Below, piece after piece: positions 53,373 to 62,773 of a DNA stretch of 64,000 nucleotides. Source of the DNA: Gracilibacillus ureilyticus (lineage in GTDB: Bacteria; Bacillota; Bacilli; Bacillales; Amphibacillaceae). The DNA lies in assembly GCF_900111195.1 (NCBI RefSeq), contig NZ_FOGL01000019.1:24170-88169 (forward strand). Direction: 5' to 3'. Positions within the stretch are counted from its first letter, which is position 1; each line of letters opens with the position of its first letter. The translations under genes were made by a program, and so were the position numbers. Below the pieces are notes generated by a model. That model saw only the letters and a list, made by a program, of their open reading frames with translations. It did no database searches and was not told where the DNA came from.

Positions 53373-53656
53373 GTTAACAATAGTAAAGTAATAAATAAGT
53401 GTTTCTGGCATTCTACGTAAAGTTTTTTTCAAGATGCTTATTCACACTGGCGCGACTAAGGGGTCGCAAGGACGTAAGAGCAGGTAGGGCTTACGTTGCT
53501 TAAGTTAGAAAATACCCAGTGGAACATGTACCGCGGTAAAGTGAAATTCTATTAATGAAATTTCCCACCCGAATTATCGGGAGATAAAATAATATTAAAT
53601 CTTATGTGTTACTTTATAAATCAAAGGGGTACTCTTATAGTAAGAGTACCCCTTTT
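53373..53656 (+). ncRNA. Unassigned structured RNA or leader upstream of cvfB
   Basis: About 280 bases bounded by a promoter and a perfect terminator. The core, 53445-53521, folds as a three-way junction: outer stem CACTGG/CCAGTG, a hairpin GCGAC/GTCGC (53452-53467) and a hairpin ACGTAAG/CTTACGT (53472-53496, 11-base loop). Downstream follow the palindrome ACCGCGGT, a stem GAAATT/AATTTC and a hairpin CCCGA/TCGGG (53568-53581). It is richer in GC than its surroundings and contains no open frame with a ribosome site. It could be an independent RNA or a riboswitch-like leader controlling cvfB, which starts 35 bases after the terminator. I could not match it to a known class. Confidence 0.55.
53623..53656 (+). 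terminator. Terminator before cvfB
   Basis: A perfect 15-bp stem (AAAGGGGTACTCTTA and complement) with a 3-base loop and a T-run. Its place between a promoter and the cvfB start is what suggests an RNA gene or an attenuator. Confidence 0.93.
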
Positions 53657-53690
53657 CCAATACATATAAAAGAGGAAGGAAGGTCTTAAC

Positions 53691-54542
53691 ATGATTAACC
53701 AAATAGGCACAATACAAACCTTGGAGGTACTGCGAAAAATTGAAACAGGTTATGTTTTAGATGGTGACATACTCCTCCATCATAATGAAACAGATACAGA
53801 ACTTGAGGCTGAGCAATCTGTTGATGTATTTCTTTATCAGGATAAAAAAGGACAAACTGTTGCAACTACACAATTACCATCCATTCAAATTAATATATAT
53901 GGCTGGGCAGAAGTTGTAGAAGTTTTACCACATTTAGGAGTATTTGTTGATATTGGTACATCAAAAGAAATCCTTTTATCAAAAGATGACCTGCCACTAT
54001 TTGAAAGTGTATGGCCAACGAAAGGCGATAAACTGTATGTTTCTCTAGGCAAAGATCGAAAAGGGCGCCTGCTCGCAATCCCTGCAACAGAAGGCGTTTT
54101 TGAAAGAGAATTATTTGAGCCTGCACATGAAAATCTGTTAAATGAAACAATCAGTGGTCGCATCTACCGCACAGATAGAGAGGGTTCTGCCTGTATCACA
54201 GAAGAAGGGTATCGGGGGTTTATCCACCACACTGAGCGAAAAGAAGAACCTCGCTTAGGAGAACTTGTGGAAGGCCGCGTCATTGAAGTGAAACATGATG
54301 GTACATTAAATGTATCGCTGAGACCCCTGAAACAACACAGCATGGGTGGAGATGCTGATGAGATACTGTTACGTTTAGAAGAAAACAATGGCATTATTCC
54401 ATTCTCCGACAAAAGTGACCCGGAGGATATCCGTGGTACATTTAACATTAGTAAGGCTGCATTTAAACGTGCGTTGGGTAAATTAATGAAAGAAGGAAAG
54501 ATTGAACAGCGTGACGGGAAAACTTATTTAATCTCTAAATAA
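53691..54542 (+). CDS. cvfB: S1-domain RNA-binding protein CvfB (YitL-like)
   Basis: A 283-residue protein: N-terminal S1-like domain (residues about 1-65), a second S1 domain (WAEVVEVLPHLGVFVDIGTSKEILLSKDDL, about 71-135), a third (ISGRIYRTDREGSACITEEGYRGFIHHTER... VEGRVIEVKHDGTLNVSLRP, about 145-210) and a C-terminal winged helix (FNISKAAFKRALGKLMKEGKIEQRDGKTYLI). CvfB binds RNA and affects virulence and growth in staphylococci; YitL is the B. subtilis homologue. It follows a structured RNA ending in a terminator, so its expression may depend on readthrough. Confidence 0.92.
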   Translation: MINQIGTIQTLEVLRKIETGYVLDGDILLHHNETDTELEAEQSVDVFLYQDKKGQTVATTQLPSIQINIYGWAEVVEVLPHLGVFVDIGTSKEILLSKDDLPLFESVWPTKGDKLYVSLGKDRKGRLLAIPATEGVFERELFEPAHENLLNETISGRIYRTDREGSACITEEGYRGFIHHTERKEEPRLGELVEGRVIEVKHDGTLNVSLRPLKQHSMGGDADEILLRLEENNGIIPFSDKSDPEDIRGTFNISKAAFKRALGKLMKEGKIEQRDGKTYLISK

Positions 54543-55022
54543 AACAATTTTTCTGAGCGTCTTTATACTTATACCAAAACGGATAGGCCGTCCATTTAAC
54601 CCCACCAAACTACCTTAATTATGGTCACATTTTAATTTGGAGGTTTTACGGACGGGCTACACCGTGATAAAACCAGTTTGTCAATGTTAATGCCCTCAGT
54701 ATATAACGATATTAATTATTCACATCTGAAAATTCAACTGTCAACTCCCACTCTTTAATTACCTGCTTCTGAACACCTCGACCTTCTCCTGAGAATTCTT
54801 CTATTCTAGCATTTTATCCTGTTATTTCGTTGTTTTACTCAGCCTATATAATTCATATGCTCGAAAACCATCTGGCGGCATTATATACAAAGCTTCCTAT
54901 GATTGATCCAGCTTACCGTTACTGATAATTCTCTCAGCCATTTAATCAAATTCCTGCTGAAGCTCCTGGTATGAAGGATTGCTGTTCAATTTTTGTGACA
55001 GGTAGAAAGGAGATGAACATTC
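54543..55022. other. Intergenic region with an imperfect inverted repeat
   Basis: No convincing gene. An imperfect inverted repeat occupies 54588-54655 and a short fragment ACACCGTGATAAA, shared with other intergenic repeats, follows it. The rest looks like unremarkable AT-rich DNA. Confidence 0.5.
54588..54682. repeat. Imperfect inverted repeat and dispersed repeat fragment E
   Basis: CCGTCC at 54588-54593 pairs with GGACGG at 54650-54655, and ACCCCACCAAA with TTTGGAGGTTT inside, giving a hairpin of about 20 imperfect pairs. It is followed by CTACACCGTGATAAAACCAG, shared with the segments near 14.07 and 39.9 kb. Confidence 0.5.
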
Positions 55023-55106
55023 ATGAAATTTTCCGTTTTAGATAATGAATTGGAAATAGATAGGTCCATAAAATGGTCAGAAGAAAAAAATATCATATTT
55101 GTTTAA
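55023..55106 (+). CDS. Possible 27-residue peptide
   Basis: A very short frame beginning MKFSVLDNELEIDRS behind AAAGGAG with a 10-base spacing. After the TAA the same frame stays open for about 20 codons, so it may be the start of a decayed gene instead. No homologue comes to mind. Support is only the ribosome site. Confidence 0.25.
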   Translation: MKFSVLDNELEIDRSIKWSEEKNIIFV

Positions 55107-55241
55107 TCTCGTCTACAGCAAGTGGAAAACCCCTTACATATGTTCTTGGGAAATTTAACCTTACTTCAATATTATTAAACTGATCCGATAATATAGTTTG
55201 GAATAAGTAAGATTATAGAGTGTGTGATAAGGAGGCATAAC

Positions 55242-56099
55242 ATGCAAATAAATACAGAAGAATATCATCCATTGTTACAGGCATTTGTAAAGGTAGCTCC
55301 CTTTTTGCAAACACTTGTAAATGATGACATAACCATTGGAATCTATGACACAGAAAAATTAGTCATTAACTTTCCAGCAAAGAATTTTTCTCTTAATGTA
55401 AACCCGGGTGATCCATTAATGGAAGGCGACATTGTAACAAGTGCAATTAGGGAAAATAAGAATCAAGCAACTGCGGTTCCACCAGAATTATTTGGTGTTC
55501 ACTTAATTGCGCGAGCTATCCCGTTGCATGATGAAGCAGGTAATGTAATAGGTGGTATAGGAGTCGGTCAAAGTATTGCGGATGATCAGAAATTAAATGA
55601 AACCTCAAATAATTTATCAACAATGATGAATGAGGTGACGAAAACAGTTGAAGAAATGGCTCAGGCTATTAGTTCACTTTCTGCTGATATTCAGCATGTA
55701 TCTGAAAGAGCAAACACAGTGAGTGATAGTGCTGGTACTATAGAAAAAATGTCCAATGTGGTAAAAGAAATTGCGGATCAGAGCAATTTACTGGGACTTA
55801 ATGCTGCTATCGAATCTGCTCGAGCGGGAGAACATGGCAAAGGGTTCTCAGTAGTAGCTCAAGAGATTCGAAAAATGGCAACGAACTCCAAAGATCATGC
55901 TAGTGAAATTCAATCGATTACAACCGAAATTCAAGATGCTATTAAAAACTTGAATGAACGAATCCAGAATGTAAATGAGCAGTCAGACTCACAAGCGGCT
56001 TCCATTGAAGAATTAACAGCAACCATGCAAGAAGTGAGCTCACATGTTCAAGTGCTAGCTGACCTTGCACAGAATAACGTAGAAGTAAGAGACAACTAG
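55242..56099 (+). CDS. yfmS: Soluble chemotaxis-type signal transducer (YfmS-like)
   Basis: A 285-residue cytosolic protein without membrane segments. The N-terminal half (to about residue 130) looks like a PAS-type sensor ([17 protein letters not shown]...[23 protein letters not shown]). The rest is an MCP signalling hairpin with the conserved tip [40 protein letters not shown]. YfmS of B. subtilis has the same size and lies with yfmT; here the pair is adjacent in the order yfmS-yfmT with 12 bases between. It could report the ligand of the aldehyde dehydrogenase pathway to CheA. ATG behind AAGGAGG. Confidence 0.9.
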   Translation: MQINTEEYHPLLQAFVKVAPFLQTLVNDDITIGIYDTEKLVINFPAKNFSLNVNPGDPLMEGDIVTSAIRENKNQATAVPPELFGVHLIARAIPLHDEAGNVIGGIGVGQSIADDQKLNETSNNLSTMMNEVTKTVEEMAQAISSLSADIQHVSERANTVSDSAGTIEKMSNVVKEIADQSNLLGLNAAIESARAGEHGKGFSVVAQEIRKMATNSKDHASEIQSITTEIQDAIKNLNERIQNVNEQSDSQAASIEELTATMQEVSSHVQVLADLAQNNVEVRDN

Positions 56100-56111
56100 G
56101 AGGAATTATTA

Positions 56112-57572
56112 ATGGCAGAATTAAAACAATTAAATAGCCAATACATAGGTGGTAATTGGCAAGAAGGCAGTAGCAGTCTACAAATAGAAAACAGAAATCC
56201 TTATAATGGTGAATTAATAGCACGTTATCAGGCAGCCAGTAAAGAGGATGTTGATTCTGCCTATCAAGCAGCAAAAAAAGCACAAAAAGATTGGGAAAAA
56301 ACAAATCCAGCGGTGCAACGTGAAGTTTTTGAAAAAATGGTTAAGGTTATCGAAAAAAGGCACGAAGCGATCGTTGATATCATAATTAGAGAGATTGGTG
56401 GAACTCGTTTAAAAGCCGAATTTGAAATTGGCCTGGTAAAGGATATGGTAAAAGAGGCAGCCACTTTTCCATTCAGAATGGAAGGAAAGATCCTGCCATC
56501 TGTAACTGACGGAAAAGAAAACAGAGTATATCGAGTACCTGTAGGGGTTGTTGGTGTGATAAGCCCATTTAATTTCCCGTTCTTTTTATCAATGAAATCA
56601 GTAGCACCTGCTTTAGCAGCTGGAAATGGTGTCGTGTTAAAACCCCATGAACACACTGTAATAACAGGCGGAACGCTGATAGCAAAATTGTTTGAAGAAG
56701 CAGGTTTACCAAAAGGCTTACTAAATGTTGTTACAACAGAGATCTCTGAAATTGGTGATGCGTTTGTTGAACATCCGATTCCAAAATCAATCTCATTTAC
56801 AGGTTCTACTCAAATCGGTCGTCATATTGGTAGTGTTGCAGGTAAAAATTTAAAAGAAGTTCATCTTGAATTAGGTGGAAATAGTGGCCTAATTGTATTA
56901 GATGATGCCGATATGGATCTAGCAGTTAGTGCCGCTGTCTTTAGCCGTTTTACACATCAAGGACAAATTTGTATGTCTGCTAATCGTATCATCATTCATG
57001 AAGATGTGTATGAAACTTTTGTTGAAAAATATATAGCTAAAGTGTCGACATTAACATGCGGAGACCCAAACGATGAGAAAACAATTATCGGTCCTCTTAT
57101 TAATGAGAAACAAGTAAAGAATACTGTGAAGCTAATTCAAATGGCTATCAATGAAGGAGCAGAACCTTTAATCAAAGGTGAAGTAAAAGGAAATGTTGTT
57201 GAGCCGGTTGTATTCGGTAATGTAACAAAAGAAATGACGATAGCAAAAGAGGAAATTTTCGCTCCGGTAGTCAGTTTAATAAAAGCAGCAAATGACGATG
57301 AAATACTTGAAATTGTAAACGACACGCTATATGGCTTAAGCGGTGCAGTTCATTCACAAAATATCGAAAGAGCAGCACAACTCGCTAAGCAGATGGAAAC
57401 TGGAATGATTCATATCAATGACGGGACCATTAATGATGAACCAAATGTTGCTTTTGGCGGGATGAAAAACTCAGGCGTGGGTCGACTTAATGGGGAATGG
57501 AGTTTAGACGCCTTTACGACAACAAAGTGGATTTCTATCCAACATAATCGTAAACAATATCCTTATTCATAA
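56112..57572 (+). CDS. yfmT: Aldehyde dehydrogenase (YfmT-like, aromatic aldehydes)
   Basis: A 486-residue NAD(P)-dependent dehydrogenase. Conserved elements are the cofactor segment ISPFNFPFFLSMKSVAPALAAGN, SFTGSTQIGRHI, the general base glutamate in LELGGNSG, the nucleophile cysteine in HQGQICMSANR and the C-terminal FGGMKNSGVGRLNGEW. It resembles YfmT, reported to oxidise vanillin and benzaldehyde. It is co-transcribed with the yfmS-like transducer and ends before a terminator-like hairpin. Confidence 0.93.
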   Translation: MAELKQLNSQYIGGNWQEGSSSLQIENRNPYNGELIARYQAASKEDVDSAYQAAKKAQKDWEKTNPAVQREVFEKMVKVIEKRHEAIVDIIIREIGGTRLKAEFEIGLVKDMVKEAATFPFRMEGKILPSVTDGKENRVYRVPVGVVGVISPFNFPFFLSMKSVAPALAAGNGVVLKPHEHTVITGGTLIAKLFEEAGLPKGLLNVVTTEISEIGDAFVEHPIPKSISFTGSTQIGRHIGSVAGKNLKEVHLELGGNSGLIVLDDADMDLAVSAAVFSRFTHQGQICMSANRIIIHEDVYETFVEKYIAKVSTLTCGDPNDEKTIIGPLINEKQVKNTVKLIQMAINEGAEPLIKGEVKGNVVEPVVFGNVTKEMTIAKEEIFAPVVSLIKAANDDEILEIVNDTLYGLSGAVHSQNIERAAQLAKQMETGMIHINDGTINDEPNVAFGGMKNSGVGRLNGEWSLDAFTTTKWISIQHNRKQYPYS

Positions 57573-57593
57573 GTTCGTAATCATATAGCTTAA

Positions 57594-57640
57594 AAAAAGG
57601 GGGTAATCTTTTCTATGTGAAAGAGTTATCCCTTTTCTAT
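57594..57640 (+). terminator. Terminator after yfmST
   Basis: An imperfect stem (AAAAGGGGGTAATCTTT against AAAGAGTTATCCCTTTT) with a short loop, about 20 bases after the stop. Confidence 0.7.
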
Positions 57641-57827
57641 TATGCCCTTACTGTGATTGCAGTAGAATACTCACCAGTGTACACATACTTCGAAATTCTC
57701 TTCCACCACAGAGTTTGATAATAAGTGTCCCCAGTTGGAAATTACCACAAATAATGGTCATATCTCCCTTATTTATGACTAAAAGAAACTAAGTCTGTGT
57801 AAACTTTGCTCGAAAATCTCTCAATCA

Positions 57828-57862
57828 ATAAAAAAGGACCCACCTATAAGGCAGATCCTCAT
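57828..57862 (-). terminator. Terminator of the TPR-GTPase gene
   Basis: On the minus strand GGATCTGCC pairs with GGTGGGTCC (several G-T pairs) and a run of six T follows, 11 bases after the stop. Confidence 0.7.
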
Positions 57863-57872
57863 ACTTAATAAA

Positions 57873-60617
57873 TCAACTTTTTTCATATATTTGTTCACCA
57901 GCAATACTCATCCATTCATATTGTCGGAGTTTTATTTCAAACAGAGTAATTGGATTAAAGTATATCTCAGGTTGATCACGTATATCACTTAGTACATTTT
58001 TATTTTCCTCGATCTCACTATATGTTTCTGTCAAAGTTTCACTTAATACTCTGTAAGAATCAGTAAAGAACATGTTAATATCCCGTTCCAGTGATCTTTC
58101 GAATATTTCAAATTGCTGCAGAAATTCATTAATAATGTTTTCAGTTGTTTTACTGTAGTCTTTCCTTTCAATAATTTGCTGATATTTATGATGAAGGGCT
58201 TCTTTATTTTTTAAAAAAGCCCCAGCAACTTTTCCAGCACTCTTCCATAAAAATGGTGAAATGGTGTAATGATTGATAAAGGCAGCATTCGTCAGCTGGA
58301 TATTTTTCCTAGTCATACGGGTAATATCACGATGCCAATCATCAAGTACCTTGCTATCACATTCGAAATATATCTTCTCTTCACCAAATAGATCATTAAA
58401 ACTCTCACTCATCTCTCTGAGGTAAGTACGGCTCTCACCAAGCTCCCTTTCGCTGGCAGCAATCCATTCCTGAAGTTCGGTATATAATTCAGGTAAAACT
58501 AATTCTTCAATATATTGATTGATCCTTTTATTTATTGCAGTATTAATCTCCGTATGAATGATTCCTAGGTCGCTATCTTCTTTAACTACATCAGCGCATT
58601 GCCGGGCCAGCTCCGGAAGCCTTTTTGCCAGGTCATTTCTCCATTTTTTTATAATAGTTTGATAGGAATTTCTAATGATACGTACCGAATGTTCTTCGAT
58701 GTCCCCTAATTGATTTTGGGCACCCTTCAATTTAGTAACTTTTTCTTCATTCCATTCAATATTTTTCACTAAGGAAAGCTCTACTTCTTCCCGCTTATCA
58801 AACAAAAACGCAAGCGACCTTTTAATATAATAGAGAAGTTTAGTTGTACGCTCCTCTTTCAGGTTATGTCCATACTTAATCGAGTTTATAAACACCGAAA
58901 ACTTGTCTATGAGATCTTTTCTATCATCGTTTTGGGAAAAGATGAAGATTTTCGATTCTGGAAAATAACCATGTATCCTTGAAGTTATTCTTTCCGTCCG
59001 TTCGATTGCTTCGCAGTCATCCGTATTACCCTCCATTTTGCATAATAAAAAATGGATAGGGATGTGAGGTGCCTTTTCCTTTACCCTCACAGCTTTATCA
59101 AGTTCGTTACCAGTCATATTTGAGTCAGCATTTAATACAAACATTATGCTGTCTGCCAAGTTAAGGTAATGTTTATTTACGTTATTTTCAAAATCATTAC
59201 CAGTAATTTCCGGAACGTCAATCAAACTAAGCTGATTTTCCTGTAAAAAGGCTACAGGCATTTCACAAGAAATAAATGTCTGCTCGTCTTTTTTCGCTTC
59301 CTTATATTCACTATGTTCCGCGATACTTTTTTCCTCATCCTCTCTAACTGCAACAATTTTCGCGTTATCTGCATCTTTGTAAAAAACTCCAGCATTAGTA
59401 GTATCATCTGACAGATCATCACTAATTAGCATATTTACAAGAGCTGACTTACCACTCATCTCAGTACCTGTAAGAATAATATGGAAATTCTCTATATCTT
59501 CCAATTCCTTTACGAAGAATGGGTAACGTTTATCCAGTACCACCCCTTCATCATTCGCCCATTTCATGATCGACTTAAAGAGCCTCAATCCATCATTTAA
59601 CCCATCAGGATAACGTTCTGAGTTATTTAAAAAGTGTTTCGCCATATCTACACCTGACTTATCGATATTTGATGGATAAATCTCACTCCATGCAAGTGCA
59701 GCCGAGGAGGCTAATGCGACATCTGATGTTACAGCAATTTTCATCCAGTTAATTAAGTGACTAGATATTAAATAAGAGAATTCTTTAATTAAATAATTGC
59801 CATTCAATAATTCAAAGTATGTTAGTTTATATTGATTGGAAAGCTTGCTCCATACATGTGACTGTCCAGGCTCAATGCTCGAAAGGAGATTATTGATTTC
59901 TTCTAGCCATGTGAAATAATAATCATTTTGTTTATAACTCTCCCATAAGGCATTTGTTAAACTTTCAAAACGATTCTGGTCAATATGGTAAAGGGTTAAT
60001 AATACTTCAACAAAGTAATTCGGGGGAAGATTTTCCGTATACCCTTGTTCTGCATAACCCTCCAATACTACAAACCATGATAACCCTTCAGTTCGCTTCG
60101 CCTCATTTACCGCAAGCTCAACAGCATTGCCCCAGTCTTGCTGTTCTTCAAAGTACATTCTGGCCATATCGGTTACATCCGGATAGTCCGGATTTGTATC
60201 AACTGCCTGCTTAATGGAATCAACGGCATTTTTATAATTGTCGAGCTGTATGTATAGTGAAAATAGTTGCAGCAGCACTTCAGTTTTTAATACATCAGAA
60301 TCTGTTTCCACAGCTTTATAATAATCATCCGCAATGGCAAGCAGATTCATTTTCACATGAGCATCAGCTATATTCTTCTGTGCCCAAGGCTTTAATTCAT
60401 TATCAACATTTTCCCATTTGAAAATGGCCGCCTCATAATCCTGATTAAGAAAATACACTTCTCCCTGCGCAAAGCGGATATAGGATAAATCAGGCATCTC
60501 TTTTTGTTGTTCCTCTTTATATAGTTCACTTAGTATCCTTATCGGCTCCACATTATGATTACCTTCAGTAAATGTATGATAATAGGATTTATTTATTAAT
60601 TGTTCTTCCAATGCCAT
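57873..60617 (-). CDS. TPR protein with dynamin-like GTPase domain
   Basis: A 914-residue soluble protein. Residues about 20-170 read as tetratricopeptide-like helices (RFAQGEVYFLNQDYEAAIFKWENV, EVLLQLFSLYIQLDNYKNAVDSIKQAV). A GTPase domain begins near 375: P-loop GTEMSGKS at 384-391, a Walker B-like SLIDVPE at 464-470 and the degenerate G4 region LLCKMEGNTDD at 524-534, where NKxD is expected. The remaining 340 residues are helical and coiled-coil, ending with long amphipathic helices, as in bacterial dynamin-like proteins. It may remodel membranes or act as a scaffold; I know no characterised homologue. Monocistronic, ATG behind GGGAGG. Confidence 0.75.
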   Translation of the reverse strand: MALEEQLINKSYYHTFTEGNHNVEPIRILSELYKEEQQKEMPDLSYIRFAQGEVYFLNQDYEAAIFKWENVDNELKPWAQKNIADAHVKMNLLAIADDYYKAVETDSDVLKTEVLLQLFSLYIQLDNYKNAVDSIKQAVDTNPDYPDVTDMARMYFEEQQDWGNAVELAVNEAKRTEGLSWFVVLEGYAEQGYTENLPPNYFVEVLLTLYHIDQNRFESLTNALWESYKQNDYYFTWLEEINNLLSSIEPGQSHVWSKLSNQYKLTYFELLNGNYLIKEFSYLISSHLINWMKIAVTSDVALASSAALAWSEIYPSNIDKSGVDMAKHFLNNSERYPDGLNDGLRLFKSIMKWANDEGVVLDKRYPFFVKELEDIENFHIILTGTEMSGKSALVNMLISDDLSDDTTNAGVFYKDADNAKIVAVREDEEKSIAEHSEYKEAKKDEQTFISCEMPVAFLQENQLSLIDVPEITGNDFENNVNKHYLNLADSIMFVLNADSNMTGNELDKAVRVKEKAPHIPIHFLLCKMEGNTDDCEAIERTERITSRIHGYFPESKIFIFSQNDDRKDLIDKFSVFINSIKYGHNLKEERTTKLLYYIKRSLAFLFDKREEVELSLVKNIEWNEEKVTKLKGAQNQLGDIEEHSVRIIRNSYQTIIKKWRNDLAKRLPELARQCADVVKEDSDLGIIHTEINTAINKRINQYIEELVLPELYTELQEWIAASERELGESRTYLREMSESFNDLFGEEKIYFECDSKVLDDWHRDITRMTRKNIQLTNAAFINHYTISPFLWKSAGKVAGAFLKNKEALHHKYQQIIERKDYSKTTENIINEFLQQFEIFERSLERDINMFFTDSYRVLSETLTETYSEIEENKNVLSDIRDQPEIYFNPITLFEIKLRQYEWMSIAGEQIYEKS

Positions 60618-60932
60618 TTCTTTACCTCCCTATTACCTGATTTAAAATAAAATTCAGTAAAAAGTTTAAACTATGCCCCTCCATTTTAACAAACATCAAC
60701 TTGTACAATATTTCATTCATTTATCAATTAGAATACATTTCTGTATCACCTCATGTTAACAGGCTTTCAAGCAGATTCAACTCGAAAAGGAGTGTAGCCT
60801 GACGATTTGCCAGATCGCACTCTGGAATACCCTCTATGGAAGGTCGAATCTTAAAAAATGAGACAAGGAATTATTCCCTGTCTCACCTCCTGAAAAACTT
60901 ACTTTATGGAGATCACTAAGTCTCCAGGTAAG
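60618..60932. other. Intergenic region with the hydrolase terminator
   Basis: About 315 bases. It contains the promoter side of the TPR-GTPase gene and, on the minus strand, the terminator of the hydrolase at 60853-60885. No gene seen. Confidence 0.5.
60853..60885 (-). terminator. Terminator of the alpha/beta hydrolase gene
   Basis: Stem TGAGACA with GGGAA/TTCC extension, short loop, then TTTTTT on the minus strand; about 48 bases past the stop. Confidence 0.82.
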
Positions 60933-61688
60933 TTAAATATTGGTTTTCACAAATTCTAATGTCATCTCAGCAACTCTATTATTTCCAGACTCCGAAAAGC
61001 CGTGACCTTCTCCTCGGAACACTTCGATTCCTGCATGAGGGTATAATTTCTCTGCCTTTGACCCATATTCAAGGGGTACTACTTCATCCTGATCTCCATG
61101 GAATATTAACACGTCTTTATTAAATTTTCCAATATGATCAAATACATTATACCCGTGAATCGATTCAAAAAATCTTCTACCTAATTGAACTCCCCATAAA
61201 TCATATGTATCCGGGATGCTATCAAGTGTCGGAAACCGTTTATTCCAGTCTTTTGCAATGCATAGTGCGGGGAACAGCAATAGAAGTCCGTTAATATCTG
61301 CTGCAAATTCATCCGCAACTAATGCCGATACTAGTCCTCCCATACTTCCTCCAAATAAAAAGATATGATCAGGATCAATGCTCTCCCAATTTTTAATTGT
61401 ATCTATCACTGCACACAAATCCTCTTTTTCTGTAAAGATGGTCATTTCTTCTGTATTAAGGTCACTCTTGGAATTTACGGAACCACCGCAAAAATCAAAG
61501 CAAAATCCCGCGATTCCATTTTTTGCTAAATATTCACTATTCATCGTAAAATCTGCATGTGTACCATTAAAACCGTGGCTGAAAATAACAACAGGACATT
61601 TCTCCTTACGATCAGGCATGTAAGAAACACCATGAATTTCCCTTCCGTTATGGTAAATCTTCACCGTTTCTATATGATAACTGCTCAT
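60933..61688 (-). CDS. Alpha/beta hydrolase
   Basis: A 251-residue serine hydrolase of the dienelactone-hydrolase/acyl-esterase type: VVIFSHGFNGTHADF near residue 35, nucleophile serine in FLFGGSMGGLVSAL (about residue 118), acid in FHGDQDEVVP and histidine in GEGHGFSE. It likely hydrolyses a small ester in the cytosol; the substrate is unknown. The start is the ATG 7 bases after GGAGG. It lies 63 bases downstream of the broken SDR gene and may share its transcript. Confidence 0.88.
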   Translation of the reverse strand: MSSYHIETVKIYHNGREIHGVSYMPDRKEKCPVVIFSHGFNGTHADFTMNSEYLAKNGIAGFCFDFCGGSVNSKSDLNTEEMTIFTEKEDLCAVIDTIKNWESIDPDHIFLFGGSMGGLVSALVADEFAADINGLLLLFPALCIAKDWNKRFPTLDSIPDTYDLWGVQLGRRFFESIHGYNVFDHIGKFNKDVLIFHGDQDEVVPLEYGSKAEKLYPHAGIEVFRGEGHGFSESGNNRVAEMTLEFVKTNI

Positions 61689-61751
61689 CTCCATACCTCC
61701 ATAATTTAACAGGTTCATTTCTAAATTTATCATCTCTCAATAGTTTTACTG

Positions 61752-62764
61752 TTATTTTTTAATATTAGCTAAAAATGCCTCATAAGAGGAAATTGCCTTA
61801 TCCATCTGCTCATTTAATTGTTCATCAATCGTTTGCAATTGCGGATTGTTTCTAAAATAGTTAATGGATTGGCGAATCCCCTTTTCAAAATTTGTTGTTG
61901 CCATATACGTCGGAACAAATGTCTTAATCTTTCGGTTATCAACAACATAACTGTTGCTTATATCACCAAACAATTGCCCCTTAAATTCAGGCATGAACAG
62001 AGAGATACACTCTGAAGTCATATGGACAGGCTTTGGCTCTACGCCTACCGCATTTCCTATCACGTTAAGATACTGGTTCCATGTCTTCACTTCGTCAGAC
62101 GTGATATGAAAAGCATGACCAATCGTTTGTGAATTACCGAATAATCCTATTAACCCTTTTGCAAAATCACTATTGTGTGTAATAGTCCATAAAGAAGTTC
62201 CGTCACCGGGTATTATTATTTTTTTCCTTTTTCGATACGATCGACAAGTGTCCATGGATGGGCACCACTTGTAATTGCAAAAGGGATAGTAGTTTCACCG
62301 TATGTATGGGATGGCCGTACGATGGTAATAGGAAAAGAATTGCTTCGGAATTCCTTAATCAGCCTTTCCTCACTTGCAATCTTATTTACAGCATAATCCC
62401 AAACCGGATTATGCTGCGGTGTTGATTCATCCAGCTTATAAAAGGCAGGCGGTCTTTGATATGTAGCGACCGTACTAATAAAAATATATTGATCCGTTTT
62501 CCCGCTGAAATAGTCGATATCCCGCTCTATATCTTCAGGAGAAAAATTGATCCAATTAACCACCACATCAAAATGCTTATCCTTTAACAGCGTTTTCATT
62601 TCTTCACGATTATTAATATCTCCATGAAGTAAGGTAGCTTCTTCCGGTACACAAGCATCTCTATTTCCGCGCGTAAGCAAATAGAGATCTATTCCTTGCT
62701 GAACTGCTAATTGCGTAGAGGCACTGCTAATGAGTCCTGTACCTCCGATAAATAGTACTTTCAT
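61752..62764 (-). pseudogene. NAD-dependent epimerase/SDR gene broken by a frameshift
   Basis: Two adjoining frames encode the halves of one extended SDR protein of about 336 residues. The N-terminal part (62216-62764) begins MKVLFIGGTGLISSASTQLA, an NAD-binding fold, and has the active-site region WDYAVNKIASEE. The C-terminal part (61752 to about 62225) starts at IIIPGDGTSLWTITH and continues to the end. The junction is a run of seven A on the coding strand near 62217-62224; eight A would join the frames as EKGKKIIIPGDG. It is therefore a one-base deletion, a sequencing error, or slippage. The family resembles CSP41-type epimerases; function unknown. Confidence 0.85.
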
Positions 62765-62773
62765 GGCATACAC

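Noticed and set aside
53445..53521. GGACGTAAGAGC within the junction resembles GGACGCAAAGC of c-di-GMP-I riboswitches
   Set aside because: The second half (GCCGGGTTACC-type receptor) and the expected two-stem layout are missing.
53510..53540. GTGGAAC...ACCGCGGTA in the RNA candidate resembles the T-box AGGGTGGNACCGCG
   Set aside because: A seven-base interruption breaks the motif, no specifier stem is evident, and cvfB is not an aminoacylation or amino-acid gene.
53538..53582. GTGAAATT...CCCACCCGA resembles part of an FMN riboswitch
   Set aside because: The conserved AGGATATG and CCGGCGGT blocks are absent and the gene is unrelated to riboflavin.
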